Positions 1-8,825 are shown, counted from the stretch's first letter. The stretch: DNA of 64,000 bases from Streptomyces sp. BV286 (GCF_019090165.1 NZ_JAHRIB010000152.1:248001-312000); one strand, 5' to 3'. Notes: generated by a model not told the origin, from the letters alone. A program made the numbers and translations.

Positions 1-346
1 TGGGATGTGGCGAACAGCCAAGACCCCGCGGCCTCGCGCCGCCATCCGTACAAATACCGAGCCGCGACCGGCGTGATGGTTCAGCCCGCTTCGGGTGGGC
101 GCGGCAGGCACCGGTCCGTCTCGGAGGCTGATTGGTCCGGCCGGACCGCTCCTCCCCAGGCCGTGTCCTCGCGTGCCTGTTACCGGACCGGTCGGCCGCT
201 GCCGCTCGTTCTCTGCCGGGTGCGGCTCGGCCAGGAGGCTCGTGACCGGTTCGGTCGCAACGCGGTGAAACGCTTGTCGGGGCCTCCACGGGCCACTATC
301 GTTAGGGCCCAAACAATCATGTGCTCACGGGCCACCGGAGGCTCGC
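1..346. other. Upstream non-coding stretch at the window edge
   Basis: No gene is supported here. Open frames in this stretch have poor codon usage and no ribosome binding site. It should hold the promoter of the LuxR-type gene that starts at 347, but no clear -35/-10 pair was recognised. Confidence 0.5.
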
Positions 347-1384
347 ATGCTCAGTCACCGCCAGATCGCGGCCGCCACCCGCATCGGGATGCTCACCCGT
401 GAGCGCGACACCGCCGCGGCCTGCGCCGAAGCCCTGCACACCCTGGCGGGTGCGCTGCCCCAGGATGCGGCGACGTTGGTCGGGCTCGACCCGTTCACCG
501 GGGCCCACGTCCAGGTGGCCGGCATCGGCTACACGCCGGAGGTCTCCGAGGCGCTGGCAGCGGAGTTCGTCGGGACCCCGTGGTTCCACAACGTCGTCAC
601 GCAGCCCCTGCCACCCTCCATCTCCGAGGACTCGCACTCCGACACCGCCGAGGAGCGCTTCCGCAACGGCTGGTTCTACGAGCAACGGGTCCGCCCCGCC
701 GGCTTCCGTGACGGCATGACCGGCGCCCTGCGGCACCACGGCCGCTACGTCGGTCTGATCCACCTCTCCACGGAGCGCGCCGGCGCGTACGACACCGAGG
801 CGCGGTACCTGCTCGCCAACGTCATGCCCGCCCTGGCCGCTCTCGCCGACCCCACGGCGAGGGCGGGTGACCTGCACGACCTCCCCGAGTCGGCGGCGGC
901 CTCACTCGCCACCGCGGACGGCGTCATCGACCTGCCCGGCCGAGCCCGGCCCCGCGTCCTGGACGACGAGGGATTCCGCGGCCTCCTGCGCGCCTTCGAC
1001 GCCGCGCAGGGGGAACGCCTGCGCCTGCTGTGGCCGGTGGGCCGTGACTGGCACAGGGTCGTCCTCCACCGGCACGGCCACGGCCCGGGCGTCGTCCGGC
1101 AGGCGGTCCTCGTGCACGAGACGCCCACCGGTCTCCCGTACGGACTGAGCCCGCGCGAGCTGGAAGTGCTCACCCGGGCCGCCATGGGCCAGACCAACCA
1201 GGTCATCGCGCAGGGGCTGTTCCTCTCCCCGCGCACCGTGCACAGCCACGTCGAGCACATGCTCCGCAAGACCGGCACGGCCTCCCGGGCCGAGGCCACG
1301 GCCCTGGCGGTGCGGGACGGACTGCTCCGCCCGGCGCCCGAGGACCTCGCGCACTTCGTCGAAAGGCACTCCGGCGCCCGGTGA
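347..1384 (+). CDS. LuxR-family transcriptional regulator with N-terminal sensor region
   Basis: A 345-aa predicted DNA-binding regulator. The last ~65 residues form a LuxR/GerE helix-turn-helix: the LSPRELEVL opening, then SPRTVHSHVEHMLRKTG as recognition helix, ending near residue 330. The first ~190 residues look like a GAF-like or ligand-sensing domain, with no receiver-domain Asp pattern, so it is probably not a classical response regulator. The ATG at 347 follows a good ribosome binding site (GGAGG about 8 bases upstream). It stands alone ahead of the DNA-repair pair, and its target genes cannot be read from the sequence. Confidence 0.88.
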   Translation: MLSHRQIAAATRIGMLTRERDTAAACAEALHTLAGALPQDAATLVGLDPFTGAHVQVAGIGYTPEVSEALAAEFVGTPWFHNVVTQPLPPSISEDSHSDTAEERFRNGWFYEQRVRPAGFRDGMTGALRHHGRYVGLIHLSTERAGAYDTEARYLLANVMPALAALADPTARAGDLHDLPESAAASLATADGVIDLPGRARPRVLDDEGFRGLLRAFDAAQGERLRLLWPVGRDWHRVVLHRHGHGPGVVRQAVLVHETPTGLPYGLSPRELEVLTRAAMGQTNQVIAQGLFLSPRTVHSHVEHMLRKTGTASRAEATALAVRDGLLRPAPEDLAHFVERHSGAR

Positions 1385-1487
1385 CGTGCCGGGCGGGCTC
1401 AGCACGCCGTCCGAATCCCGCCAGCATCCGTGATCGCGCCACCCCACCATGGGAAGTGGCACGAAAGCGTATGAAAGGGAGGCGACG

Positions 1488-1991
1488 ATGACCGCCTGCA
1501 CGACGATCGAGAGCCCACTGGGCGACCTGCTGCTCACCGGTGAAGAGACTCCGCACGGCGTGGTGTTGACGTCCCTGTCCATGCCGGGACAGCGCAACGC
1601 GCCCGCACCGAAGCCGGGTCGGCGGCGCGACCCGCACCGCTTCGCCCGGGTGGAGCAGCAGTTGACCGCCTACTTCGACGGCGAACTCACGCGGTTCGAC
1701 ATCGAGTTCACCCCCGCCGGCACCGACTTCCAACGGCGGGTGTGGCGCGCCCTGGAAGAGATTCCCTACGGCACGACGACCACGTACGGGGCACTCGCCG
1801 AACGGCTCGGTCTGCCCCGCGAGCGGATCCAGGCCCTGGGCGCCGCGATCGGCGCGAACCCGCTGCTCCTGGTGCGCCCCTGCCATCGGGTGATCGGCGC
1901 GGACGGCTCCATGCGCGGCTACGCCGGCGGCGTGGAACGCAAGGTCCGGCTGCTCACGCACGAGGGCGCCCTGCAGCCGACCCTCCTCTGA
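1488..1991 (+). CDS. ogt: Methylated-DNA--protein-cysteine methyltransferase
   Basis: A 167-aa suicide repair protein that moves alkyl groups from O6-alkylguanine in DNA to its own cysteine. The active-site motif PCHRVIG is intact, with Cys132 as acceptor. The RVWRALEEIPYGTTTTYG segment before it and the C-terminal KVRLL tail are typical of the family, and the length fits Ogt rather than the fused Ada protein. An in-frame ATG exists at 1449, but 1488 is preferred because GGGAGG sits just upstream. The next gene, 65 bases downstream on the same strand, is a 2OG-Fe(II) oxygenase, which suggests a small alkylation-damage operon. Confidence 0.93.
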   Translation: MTACTTIESPLGDLLLTGEETPHGVVLTSLSMPGQRNAPAPKPGRRRDPHRFARVEQQLTAYFDGELTRFDIEFTPAGTDFQRRVWRALEEIPYGTTTTYGALAERLGLPRERIQALGAAIGANPLLLVRPCHRVIGADGSMRGYAGGVERKVRLLTHEGALQPTLL

Positions 1992-2056
1992 CACCCCGGG
2001 CCGTACGTGCCCCACGAGGCGAACCGCCGCGGAGCCGACCCGAAGGAACACCCACC

Positions 2057-2776
2057 ATGAACGACCCCACGCTCCCCGCTAGCCGGGTCGCGGCGCAGGA
2101 CTGGGCCGCCCTGGCCGGCGAACTCGACGAACACGGCCACGCTCTCACCGGCCCGCTCCTCACCCCCGGGCAGTGCCGCGAACTGGCCGCCCTCTACGAC
2201 GAGAACGAGCACTTCCGTGCGACCGTCGACATGGCCCGCCATCGCTTCGGCTCGGGACAGTACCGCTACCTCACCCATGAACTGCCGCCGGTGGTAAGGG
2301 AGTTGCGTGAGGCGTTCTATCCCCGGCTGCTGCCCGTCGCCCGCGACTGGGCCGAAAGGCTCGGCCGGCCTGCTCCCTGGCCCGACGCGCTGGGGGAGTG
2401 GGTACGGATGTGCCATGCCGCCGGGCAGTCCAGGTCGGCGCAGATCCTGCTGCGCTACGGACCGGGCGACTGGAACGCCCTGCACCGGGACGTGTTCGGC
2501 GACCTGGTCTTCCCGCTCCAGGTCGTCGTCGGCCTCGACGCACCGGGGGAGGACTTCACGGGCGGGGAGTTCGTCATGACCGAGCAGCGTCCGCGCGCTC
2601 AGTCCCGGGGGTCCGCGACGACCCTCCTCCAGGGCCACGGTCTGGTCTTCACGACCCGGGACAGGCCCGTGGCCTCCCGCCGGGGATGGTCCGTCGGACC
2701 GATGCGCCACGGGGTGAGCACGGTCCGCTCCGGGCGGCGGCGCACACTCGGCCTGGTCTTCCACGAAGCCACCTGA
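2057..2776 (+). CDS. 2OG-Fe(II) oxygenase family protein
   Basis: A 239-aa predicted non-haem iron dioxygenase. The expected iron triad is visible: His143-x-Asp145 in LHRDVFGDL and His218 in RHGVSTV, with basic residues at 227-229 for 2-oxoglutarate. The family (COG3826-like) is related to AlkB and prolyl hydroxylases, but the exact substrate is not established. Its position directly after ogt suggests a role in nucleic-acid alkylation repair, which is inference from context. The ATG at 2057 follows GAAGGAA at a suitable distance. A longer in-frame extension upstream overlaps ogt in another frame and is not coding-like. Confidence 0.82.
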   Translation: MNDPTLPASRVAAQDWAALAGELDEHGHALTGPLLTPGQCRELAALYDENEHFRATVDMARHRFGSGQYRYLTHELPPVVRELREAFYPRLLPVARDWAERLGRPAPWPDALGEWVRMCHAAGQSRSAQILLRYGPGDWNALHRDVFGDLVFPLQVVVGLDAPGEDFTGGEFVMTEQRPRAQSRGSATTLLQGHGLVFTTRDRPVASRRGWSVGPMRHGVSTVRSGRRRTLGLVFHEAT

Positions 2777-2889
2777 CCCGCGGGCCGACGGCCGCGCCAC
2801 GGATGCCCTGCCGGCCGCGCGGCATCCCCGCTGTCCGACCCCACCGAAACCCCGTTGCCCCGCCGACCCACGGGTGATGGAGTGACGCG

Positions 2890-3669
2890 ATGGATCACGA
2901 AGCGGTACTGGCAGTGTTCGACCGGGACATGCGTGAGGGCGCGCGACCTTTTGACCGCGACTCCGTAGTGGAGCGCGTCGGCCCGGTGGTCCGGCACGTC
3001 GGACCCGAGCAGGGCTGGAACGGAGTGCTCTGGTCGGATCTGAAGGAGGCCGACGCGGACGCCGCCATCGCCGAGCAGACGCGCTACTTCACCGCGCTGG
3101 GCCGCGAGTTCGAGTGGAAGCTGTACGGGCACGACCGGCCGGACGACCTGGGGCAGCGCCTGCGGGCCGCCGGGTTCACACCCGAGCCGGAAGAGACTTT
3201 GATGATCGCCGAGGCCGACGTGCTGGATCTCCACGCCGGGCCCCCGCCGGGCATCGAGCTGCGGCCCGTCACCGACGCCGCCGGCGTCGACCTCGTGGTG
3301 GACGTCCACGAGCAGGCCTTCGGTACGTCCGGTACCCGGCTCCGCCACCAGATGCTCGCCCAGCTCGACGGGGAACCGGACAACGTGGTCGCCGTCGTGG
3401 CCCTCGCCGCCGACGTCCCGGTGAGCTCGGCCCGGATGGAACTCGTCCCCGGCACACGGTTCGCGGGCCTGTGGGGCGGCGGCACCGTCGAGGCCTGGCG
3501 TGGCCGCGGCATCTACCGGGCCCTGGTCTCCCACCGGGCCCGCATCGCCTTCGAGCGCGGCTACCGCTACCTCCAGGTCGATGCCTCCGACCAGAGCCGG
3601 CCCATTCTCCAGCGCCTCGGTTTCGCACCGCTCACCACGACCACGCCGTACGTCCACGCGGCGCCGTAG
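2890..3669 (+). CDS. GNAT family N-acetyltransferase
   Basis: A 259-aa acetyltransferase. The acetyl-CoA loop is seen late in the protein (GTVEAWRGRGIYRALV, about residues 200-215), followed by the helix and strand expected of the GNAT fold (LQVDASDQSRPILQRLGF). The first ~110 residues form an additional domain common in actinobacterial GNATs. The substrate is unknown. The ATG at 2890 has GGAG upstream. Short cggacgc repeats lie just after the stop and have no obvious role. Confidence 0.85.
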   Translation: MDHEAVLAVFDRDMREGARPFDRDSVVERVGPVVRHVGPEQGWNGVLWSDLKEADADAAIAEQTRYFTALGREFEWKLYGHDRPDDLGQRLRAAGFTPEPEETLMIAEADVLDLHAGPPPGIELRPVTDAAGVDLVVDVHEQAFGTSGTRLRHQMLAQLDGEPDNVVAVVALAADVPVSSARMELVPGTRFAGLWGGGTVEAWRGRGIYRALVSHRARIAFERGYRYLQVDASDQSRPILQRLGFAPLTTTTPYVHAAP

Positions 3670-3834
3670 CATCCCGGCCGGACGCCGGACGCCGGACGCC
3701 GAGTCCGGGACCCGCGAACGGGCGGGGCCAGGTGACAGCGGTCCCGCCGCCGGGCCCCGTAGCCCGTGCGCGCTGTTCGCGCCGTTCGTGTCGTTCGCGC
3801 CGTTCCCTCGCCGAGAGCGGTGCGGGCACCCGTC

Positions 3835-4716
3835 TCACAGGTCGAGCTGGTACTCCACCGCCCTGTGCGTGGGCAGGTAGCCGAGCGTGTCGTTGATGCC
3901 CCGCATGTGCGTGTTGCTGTCCGCCGTGTCGGTGAGCAGGCCGCCGAGCTCCGGGTGCCGCCCGCGCGCCAGGCGGATCGACTCCGCCTTCATCCACAGG
4001 CCGAGGCCGTGGCCGCGGTGCTCGGGCAGTACACCGGTCCCGTAGTGCTGTCCGTCGCCCCGCTCGTCACCGGGCACGACCAGCTCGGAGAAGCCGACGA
4101 CCGACCCGTCCGCCGTGTCCACGACGGCCACGGTGTGCAGCAGTTCGCCGCGCTTGGCGATGGCGTCGGCGGCGGAGAGCACCCGATCCACGTCCCAGAC
4201 GACCGTGCCGTAGTCGGCCCCGTCCATCGGCATGTCGTCCATGGCCCGGCGCGACGCGGCGAAGGTCCGGGCCAGCTCGGGTGGAACTGTGCCCTCCCAC
4301 TGGACCAACCGGTAGCCCGCACGGGGCTGTTGGACGATCGCGTCGATACGGCCGAGGTCGGCGTCTGCCAGCGGCAGGCGGGCGTACGTCAGCGCCAGGA
4401 CCCTGCGGAATCCGTGGGCGGCCAGGAAGTGGTCGCCGGGGGAGTCGCCCTCCGCCTGCGCGAGGAGCGACCGGCGTCCCTCGCCCCGTGCCGCCGTGAC
4501 CGCCGCTTCCAGCAGACGGCCGCCGATGCCCCGTCTGCGCTCCGCGCGGTGCACGGCGATCTCCAGCTCGGCGAGATGCTCCTGCCCCTCCTTGGTGAAC
4601 AGGCGCAGGAACGCCGACCCGGCCGGTACCCCTTCGTCGTCGGACGCGAGCCAGGCCAGACGGCGGCTCGACGCGGTGGGTTCGGGGTCGGTGAGCGCGG
4701 TGATGCGGTGGGGCAA
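3835..4716 (-). CDS. Two-domain GNAT family N-acetyltransferase
   Basis: A tandem GNAT protein resembling the mycothiol-synthase-like group. The first domain shows the RRRGIGGRLL acetyl-CoA loop, the second GVLPEHRGHGLGLWMKAESIRL, with DTADSNTHMRGINDTLGY near the C-terminus. The start is uncertain. An in-frame ATG exists at 4908, but codons between 4717 and 4908 have unusual third positions, and a TTG at 4714-4716 is preceded by GGAGA, so the TTG is preferred (293 aa). The first domain is then short, lacking the usual first helices, so a degraded N-terminus is possible. True mycothiol synthase activity is not claimed. Confidence 0.72.
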   Translation of the reverse strand: MPHRITALTDPEPTASSRRLAWLASDDEGVPAGSAFLRLFTKEGQEHLAELEIAVHRAERRRGIGGRLLEAAVTAARGEGRRSLLAQAEGDSPGDHFLAAHGFRRVLALTYARLPLADADLGRIDAIVQQPRAGYRLVQWEGTVPPELARTFAASRRAMDDMPMDGADYGTVVWDVDRVLSAADAIAKRGELLHTVAVVDTADGSVVGFSELVVPGDERGDGQHYGTGVLPEHRGHGLGLWMKAESIRLARGRHPELGGLLTDTADSNTHMRGINDTLGYLPTHRAVEYQLDL

Positions 4717-4948
4717 GACGTCTCCGTCACGGTCGGCGCGAAGTGCGGGAAGCCCGCAGACGCTAGCCGTGACGGAGAACGGCCCGCAACAGCTTTTCGT
4801 GAGGTGCCGCGAGCTTGTCCGAGGTGCCGCGCCGAACGGCCGGTGGCGCTGCACCCCTGCGTGCGGTGGACGCGTGCGGCCGATGCGCGTGGCGGAGCGC
4901 CGGCGCACCGCGGAACCCGTCGTGCGGTACTCCTCGGCTCCGCCCTCG

Positions 4949-5215
4949 TCAGCGGCGGCCCGACTTCGATCGGTCCAGGGCCGCGACGCCGAGCGCCGCG
5001 AGTCCGATCTGGATCAGCCACTCGACCCAGTCGACTCCGTCGGTGTCGCCCACGTCGAACGCGTTCGCGAGCGCCGAACCGATGAGTGCGGCCACGATGC
5101 CGACACCGATCGTCCACAGAATGCCGATGCGCTGACGGCCCGGAACCACGAGCCGGCCCAGCACGCCGATGACGATTCCGATCACGATGGCACTGATGAT
5201 GCCCGAGATCTCCAT
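4949..5215 (-). CDS. GlsB/YeaQ/YmgE family stress-response membrane protein
   Basis: An 88-aa integral membrane protein with three predicted helices: the N-terminal GIISAIVIGIVIGVLGRLVV, a central GILWTIGVGIVAALIGSAL and a C-terminal IQIGLAALGVAAL. The glycine-rich pattern and PGRQ turn are typical of the GlsB/YeaQ/YmgE (transglycosylase-associated) family, often induced by general stress. The C-terminus is basic. A 21-base exact tandem repeat lies 26 bases upstream of its ATG, on the promoter side. Confidence 0.9.
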   Translation of the reverse strand: MEISGIISAIVIGIVIGVLGRLVVPGRQRIGILWTIGVGIVAALIGSALANAFDVGDTDGVDWVEWLIQIGLAALGVAALDRSKSGRR

Positions 5216-5241
5216 CTCAGCCCCTCTTCGTCATACTCCTT

Positions 5242-5283
5242 ACCTTCTTCAATGCCCCCTGAACCTTCTTCAATGCCCCCTGA
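5242..5283. repeat. Two exact tandem copies of a 21-base unit
   Basis: The unit beginning accttcttcaatgcccc and ending ctga occurs at 5242-5262 and again at 5263-5283 without a mismatch. It lies between the ATPase gene and the GlsB-type gene, immediately upstream of the latter on the minus strand, so it may fall in that gene's promoter or leader. Confidence 0.9.
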
Positions 5284-5311
5284 AGGCGAGTGCAGTCCGG
5301 ATCGTTTGCAC

Positions 5312-5857
5312 TCACCCGGTGACGGGCGCGATCCAGCCGGTGATCCCCAGCACCTCGCGCGCGATGTCGATCACCTCGCGGTCGTCCGTGACCACGCGCA
5401 CGGTGTCGGCGGGCGCGTGCTCCTCCAGGAGCCGAGCCTTCCCGGCGCTGCCCCGCAGCTCCTGCTCCAGCTCCGAACCGAGCTCGCGGCCCTTGAGGCG
5501 CTTGGCGGCGGTGGCGTCGGTGGCCGTGAGGAGCACCCGCACCAGCCGTACGTCCTCGCCGATCGCCCGCTCGAACATGCCCGCCGCGCCGGCCAGCACG
5601 CTCACCGTGTTCGTGTAGACGAGACGCCGGTGGCCCAGTTCGGCGAAGTTCTGCCACACCGCCGCCAGATTGCGTTCGGTGATCCCGGCCCGGTGCGGGT
5701 CGTCCGGCGGGGCCGGATGCACCTGGCCCATGAAGTCGCCCTCGATGACGGCATGCGCGACCCCCGCTCCGCGCAGCCGGGCTGACACCTCCCAGCCGAC
5801 CGTCGACTTCCCGACGCCCGCGCGTCCGCCGATGAGCAGAACCTCCGCATGATCCAT
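5312..5857 (-). CDS. P-loop ATPase, small-molecule kinase-like
   Basis: A 181-aa predicted NTP-binding protein. The Walker A motif GGRAGVGKST (residues 10-19) opens the protein directly, as in shikimate- and gluconate-kinase-like enzymes, and the core resembles the AAA_18/AAA_33 families. The substrate is unknown. The ATG at 5857 puts the P-loop at the usual place near the N-terminus. Longer frames upstream run into the neighbouring acetyltransferase region and are not coding-like. Confidence 0.82.
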   Translation of the reverse strand: MDHAEVLLIGGRAGVGKSTVGWEVSARLRGAGVAHAVIEGDFMGQVHPAPPDDPHRAGITERNLAAVWQNFAELGHRRLVYTNTVSVLAGAAGMFERAIGEDVRLVRVLLTATDATAAKRLKGRELGSELEQELRGSAGKARLLEEHAPADTVRVVTDDREVIDIAREVLGITGWIAPVTG

Positions 5858-5912
5858 GGGAGCAGCCTGCCAGTCCCGGGCCGGTCGGCGCGATCGAGAG
5901 AGGGCCGAAGGG

Positions 5913-6473
5913 TCAGCCCGCGCCGTCGGTGAGGCGCCATGTCCGCAGGGCGACCTCCCGACCCCGGGACGTCCGCAGGACGGGCTCGTCGTCGGTGAGG
6001 GTGAATCCGGCGGCCCGGGCGACGGCGGCACTGGCCGCGTTGGCCTCCTCGATGCACAGCACCACGCGGCGTGCTCCCGTGTGCCGCACCGCGTGGGCGG
6101 AGAGGAGCCGCACGGCCCGGGAGGCCAGTCCCCGGCCACGATGGGCGGCGCCGACGCCGTACGCGATCTCGACGTCCCGCTCGTCGGCCTTGCTCGGGAA
6201 CAGCAGTACCTCGCCCCGGGGCACGACGCCGTCCGTCGTGATCGCGAGCTGCACCTTGCGCCCCTGGGCCCGCGCCTCCTGGGCCTCGGTGAGGTAGACG
6301 AGCGCCGCCGACGCGTCGAACGGCGAGGCCACCGGTGTCCAGCGGGCGATCTCAGGGTCGTCGTACAGCTCGATCAGCGCGTCCAGGTCGTCCTCGGACC
6401 ATTCGCGCAGGTGAAGTCCCTCTCCTTCGAGGCGCAGGCGGGGAGGCAGGGCGAGTGTCAGCGGGCTGTCCAT
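5913..6473 (-). CDS. GNAT family N-acetyltransferase (RimJ/RimL type)
   Basis: A 186-aa acetyltransferase. The opening LHLREWSEDDLDALIELYDDPEIARW and the acetyl-CoA-binding AYGVGAAHRGRGLASRAVRLL, followed by IEEANAASAAVARAAGF, are typical of RimJ/RimL-type GNATs. The acceptor could be a protein N-terminus or a small amine. The ATG at 6473 has a weak AGGAT upstream. It ends 55 bases from the P-loop ATPase gene on the same strand, so the two may be co-transcribed. Confidence 0.87.
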   Translation of the reverse strand: MDSPLTLALPPRLRLEGEGLHLREWSEDDLDALIELYDDPEIARWTPVASPFDASAALVYLTEAQEARAQGRKVQLAITTDGVVPRGEVLLFPSKADERDVEIAYGVGAAHRGRGLASRAVRLLSAHAVRHTGARRVVLCIEEANAASAAVARAAGFTLTDDEPVLRTSRGREVALRTWRLTDGAG

Positions 6474-6525
6474 GAGGTGATCCTGCCCCGCGAACGGGCG
6501 GGTGGCCAAGGGCGCGTGCCGTCGT

Positions 6526-7761
6526 TCACAGCGCCGCCGAGCGCCCCAGGTCGACGAGGCACGGGTCGGGGGCGCTCGCGCTGCGCACGGCCTCACGTAT
6601 CTCGGAGGCGGGATCGCCCAGGTGGTAGATCCGCTCGGACGGTTCGATGCCGTCCAGGAACTCCTGGTAGCGCACGGCGTACGCGAGATGCGCGAGTGGT
6701 TCGGCGAGGGTCAGGGCGCGCGCCGGATCGCTGCCGGGGACCTGCTCGCGCCAGGCGTCTACCCAGGCACGCGCGGCGCTCGCGCGCACATCCTCGGGGA
6801 GGAAGGAGCTCAGGCGCAGGCCGTCGAGGACCGGGTTGCCCCAGTGTGCGTCGGCGAAGTCGATGATCGTGGGTGGTCCGCCGTCTGCACGCCAGTTGCC
6901 GGGATGGAAGTCGCCGTGCGCGACCGTGTCCGGCAGACCGCACTCCTCCAGTGGTCGCACGCGATCGGCCAACGCCCGTGCGAGGTCGCGTTCCTGGGCC
7001 GTGAGCTCGGTGCAGGCCGGGCCGTCGAGCAACTCCGTCACGCGCTCGGCGAGGCCGGACATCCGGCGGTCCGGCAGGGAGGAGGGCCGCTCCTGCGGAT
7101 TCTTGGCGAGGGCCGCCTGCGCGGCGACGAACTGCCGCACCCCCGTGGCGGCGGTCTGCGCCGACACCCCCCAGCAGTCCTCGCCCGGAACGTGCTCCAT
7201 GAGGACGCGCCCGCCTGCGGAGCCGAGGACGGTGGGGACCAGTTGCGGATCGACGCGGGCGAACGCGGAGACGACCTGCGCCTCGTCCGCGGCGAAGTGC
7301 GGGGTGGCCTTGAGCCAGACCGCCCCTTGGTCGGTCGGCAGCCGGAAGAGCCCCGCCAGGTTCCAGGTGCGGCGCTGTTCCACGGGCCCGGTCACCGGGC
7401 GCCCGGCCGCGGCCAGTTCGTGTTCCGCCCAGTCGAGCAACCGCCGGAGGCCGTCGGCGTCGGCCCACGGGGCACGCAGCGGTTCCTGCGTGCTCAACAG
7501 GCCCGGTTCTGAAGGAAGCCGGAGCAGCACACGGGGGCGGTCCAACGCCTCGACGTGGTAGGTCACATGGCCGTCGCGCGCACCCCCGCCGCCCTCCACG
7601 GCCAGGAGGCGCAGCACTAACACCCGGACGCCCAGGGCCTGTTGGAGTTGTCGGGTCACGGGCTCGACCTCGGACCACCACGGTACGTCGACGGCGAAGG
7701 GGCCGGCGACGCCGAGGAAGTCCTCGCCCGACGTCACCCACGCGCTGAAGTTTCGGCTCAC
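6526..7761 (-). CDS. Aminoglycoside-phosphotransferase-family protein
   Basis: A predicted phosphotransferase of the APH/choline kinase fold, about 411 aa. The catalytic loop VAHGDFHPGNW and the metal-binding IDFADAHWGNPVLDGLRL are intact. The N-terminal half (residues 1-150) is a nucleotide-binding lobe of unusual length. The substrate is unknown, and resistance should not be assumed. A GTG at 7761 (reading VSRNFSAWV) is chosen as start, because further upstream the frame loses coding character and reaches the divergent regulator's promoter. No strong ribosome binding site was seen. Confidence 0.75.
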   Translation of the reverse strand: MSRNFSAWVTSGEDFLGVAGPFAVDVPWWSEVEPVTRQLQQALGVRVLVLRLLAVEGGGGARDGHVTYHVEALDRPRVLLRLPSEPGLLSTQEPLRAPWADADGLRRLLDWAEHELAAAGRPVTGPVEQRRTWNLAGLFRLPTDQGAVWLKATPHFAADEAQVVSAFARVDPQLVPTVLGSAGGRVLMEHVPGEDCWGVSAQTAATGVRQFVAAQAALAKNPQERPSSLPDRRMSGLAERVTELLDGPACTELTAQERDLARALADRVRPLEECGLPDTVAHGDFHPGNWRADGGPPTIIDFADAHWGNPVLDGLRLSSFLPEDVRASAARAWVDAWREQVPGSDPARALTLAEPLAHLAYAVRYQEFLDGIEPSERIYHLGDPASEIREAVRSASAPDPCLVDLGRSAAL

Positions 7762-7905
7762 CGCGACAGTGTGAGCGGTGCCGCCCCGCGCGGCCAGCGA
7801 ATATCGCCCCCCGGGGCCACTCTGCGTCTCCCGCCGATCCCGCTCGCGCTCTGTGACGAGCTCGCGTGCGTACGGCGGCTTTCCCCGCCCGTCGTCCCAC
7901 GACAA

Positions 7906-7933
7906 TTGACATGCAAGTGATTGCCTGCATAAC
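7906..7933 (+). promoter_or_regulatory. Promoter with overlapping ArsR-type operator
   Basis: TTGACA at 7906-7911 and CATAAC at 7928-7933 form a -35/-10 pair with a 16-base spacer. Between them lies a dyad, ATGCA-N10-TGCAT (7911-7930), with an inner gcaa-gtga-ttgc palindrome. An ArsR protein sitting here would block RNA polymerase. The first in-frame GTG of the regulator, at 7941, begins about where transcription should start. Confidence 0.6.
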
Positions 7934-7940
7934 GTTGGGT

Positions 7941-8771
7941 GTGCGATCGGATGAGGAAGCAGAGACGGAGAGACAGCCGGGAGCGGCCGGGGACGCGGAG
8001 ACCGACCAGGTCTTCAAGGCGCTGGCCGACGGGACACGCAGGCGACTGCTCGACAGGCTGCACGAACACAGCGGACAGACGCTCGGTGAGCTCTGCGAGC
8101 ACATCGACATGACCCGCCAGTCGGTGACCCAGCACCTGGCCGTCCTCGAGGCCGCCAACCTGGTCAGCACGGTGCGGCGGGGACGGCAGAAGCTGCACTA
8201 CCTCAACCCCGTACCGCTCCACGAGATCCAGGAGCGGTGGATCGACAAGTTCGAGCGTCCGCGCCTTCGCGCGCTGAGCGCACTCAAACGACGAGCCGAG
8301 GAAGACATGACCGACAAGCCGACTTTCGTGTACGTCACCTACATCGCCAGCACTCCGGAGAAGGTGTGGGACGCCCTCACCGACGCCGACGTCACGGCCA
8401 CGTACTGGGGCCACAGCAACGTCTCGGAGGACTGGCGCCCCGGCTCGCGGTGGGAGCATCGGCGCACGGACGGTTCCGGCGTCGCCGACGTGGTCGGCAG
8501 CGTCGTGGAGAGTGAGCGGCCCACCCGCCTGGTGACCACCTGGGCCTCGCCCGAGGACGAGAAGCAGGAGGACCGGCATTCCAGGGTCACCTACGACATC
8601 CGGCCGCACGGCGACATCGTCCGGCTGACCGTCACGCACGAGGACCTGGCGGACGAGACGGCGGCCAGGGAGGTCTCCGGCGGCTGGCCGGCCGTCCTGG
8701 CCAACCTGAAGTCCCTCCTGGAGACCGGCAGTCCGCTGCCGCAGGAGCCGTGGCTGGTGCCCGGGAACTGA
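7941..8771 (+). CDS. ArsR-family regulator fused to an SRPBCC (AHSA1-like) domain
   Basis: A 276-aa fusion. Residues ~20-100 form an ArsR winged helix (VFKALADGTRRRLLDRL, then TRQSVTQHLAVLEAANLV). Residues ~125-270 form a START/AHSA1-type ligand-binding fold (IASTPEKVWDALTDADVTATYWGH). The two parts are usually separate, adjacent genes, and here an internal ATG at 8308 (MTDKPTF) marks the old boundary, so some separate SRPBCC product is conceivable. GTG 7941 is chosen because it lies 7 bases after the -10, pointing to leaderless translation. An ATG at 7911 lies inside the promoter. Autorepression through the dyad is likely. Confidence 0.8.
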   Translation: MRSDEEAETERQPGAAGDAETDQVFKALADGTRRRLLDRLHEHSGQTLGELCEHIDMTRQSVTQHLAVLEAANLVSTVRRGRQKLHYLNPVPLHEIQERWIDKFERPRLRALSALKRRAEEDMTDKPTFVYVTYIASTPEKVWDALTDADVTATYWGHSNVSEDWRPGSRWEHRRTDGSGVADVVGSVVESERPTRLVTTWASPEDEKQEDRHSRVTYDIRPHGDIVRLTVTHEDLADETAAREVSGGWPAVLANLKSLLETGSPLPQEPWLVPGN

Positions 8772-8789
8772 CCGCCCCGTCGCGTGGGC

Positions 8790-8825
8790 CGGCCGGTCCG
8801 CGGCGCTCGGCGCGCGGACCGGCCG
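8790..8825. terminator. Bidirectional hairpin between convergent genes
   Basis: A perfect inverted repeat, cGGCCGGTCCGCG paired with CGCGGACCGGCCg, with a 10-base loop. It lies between the ends of the ArsR-SRPBCC gene and the SPW-protein gene and would serve both strands. There is no clear T-run, as is usual in Streptomyces. Confidence 0.7.

Noticed and set aside
6526..7761. Aminoglycoside resistance gene
   Set aside because: Only the general phosphotransferase fold is supported; nothing shows antibiotic specificity.
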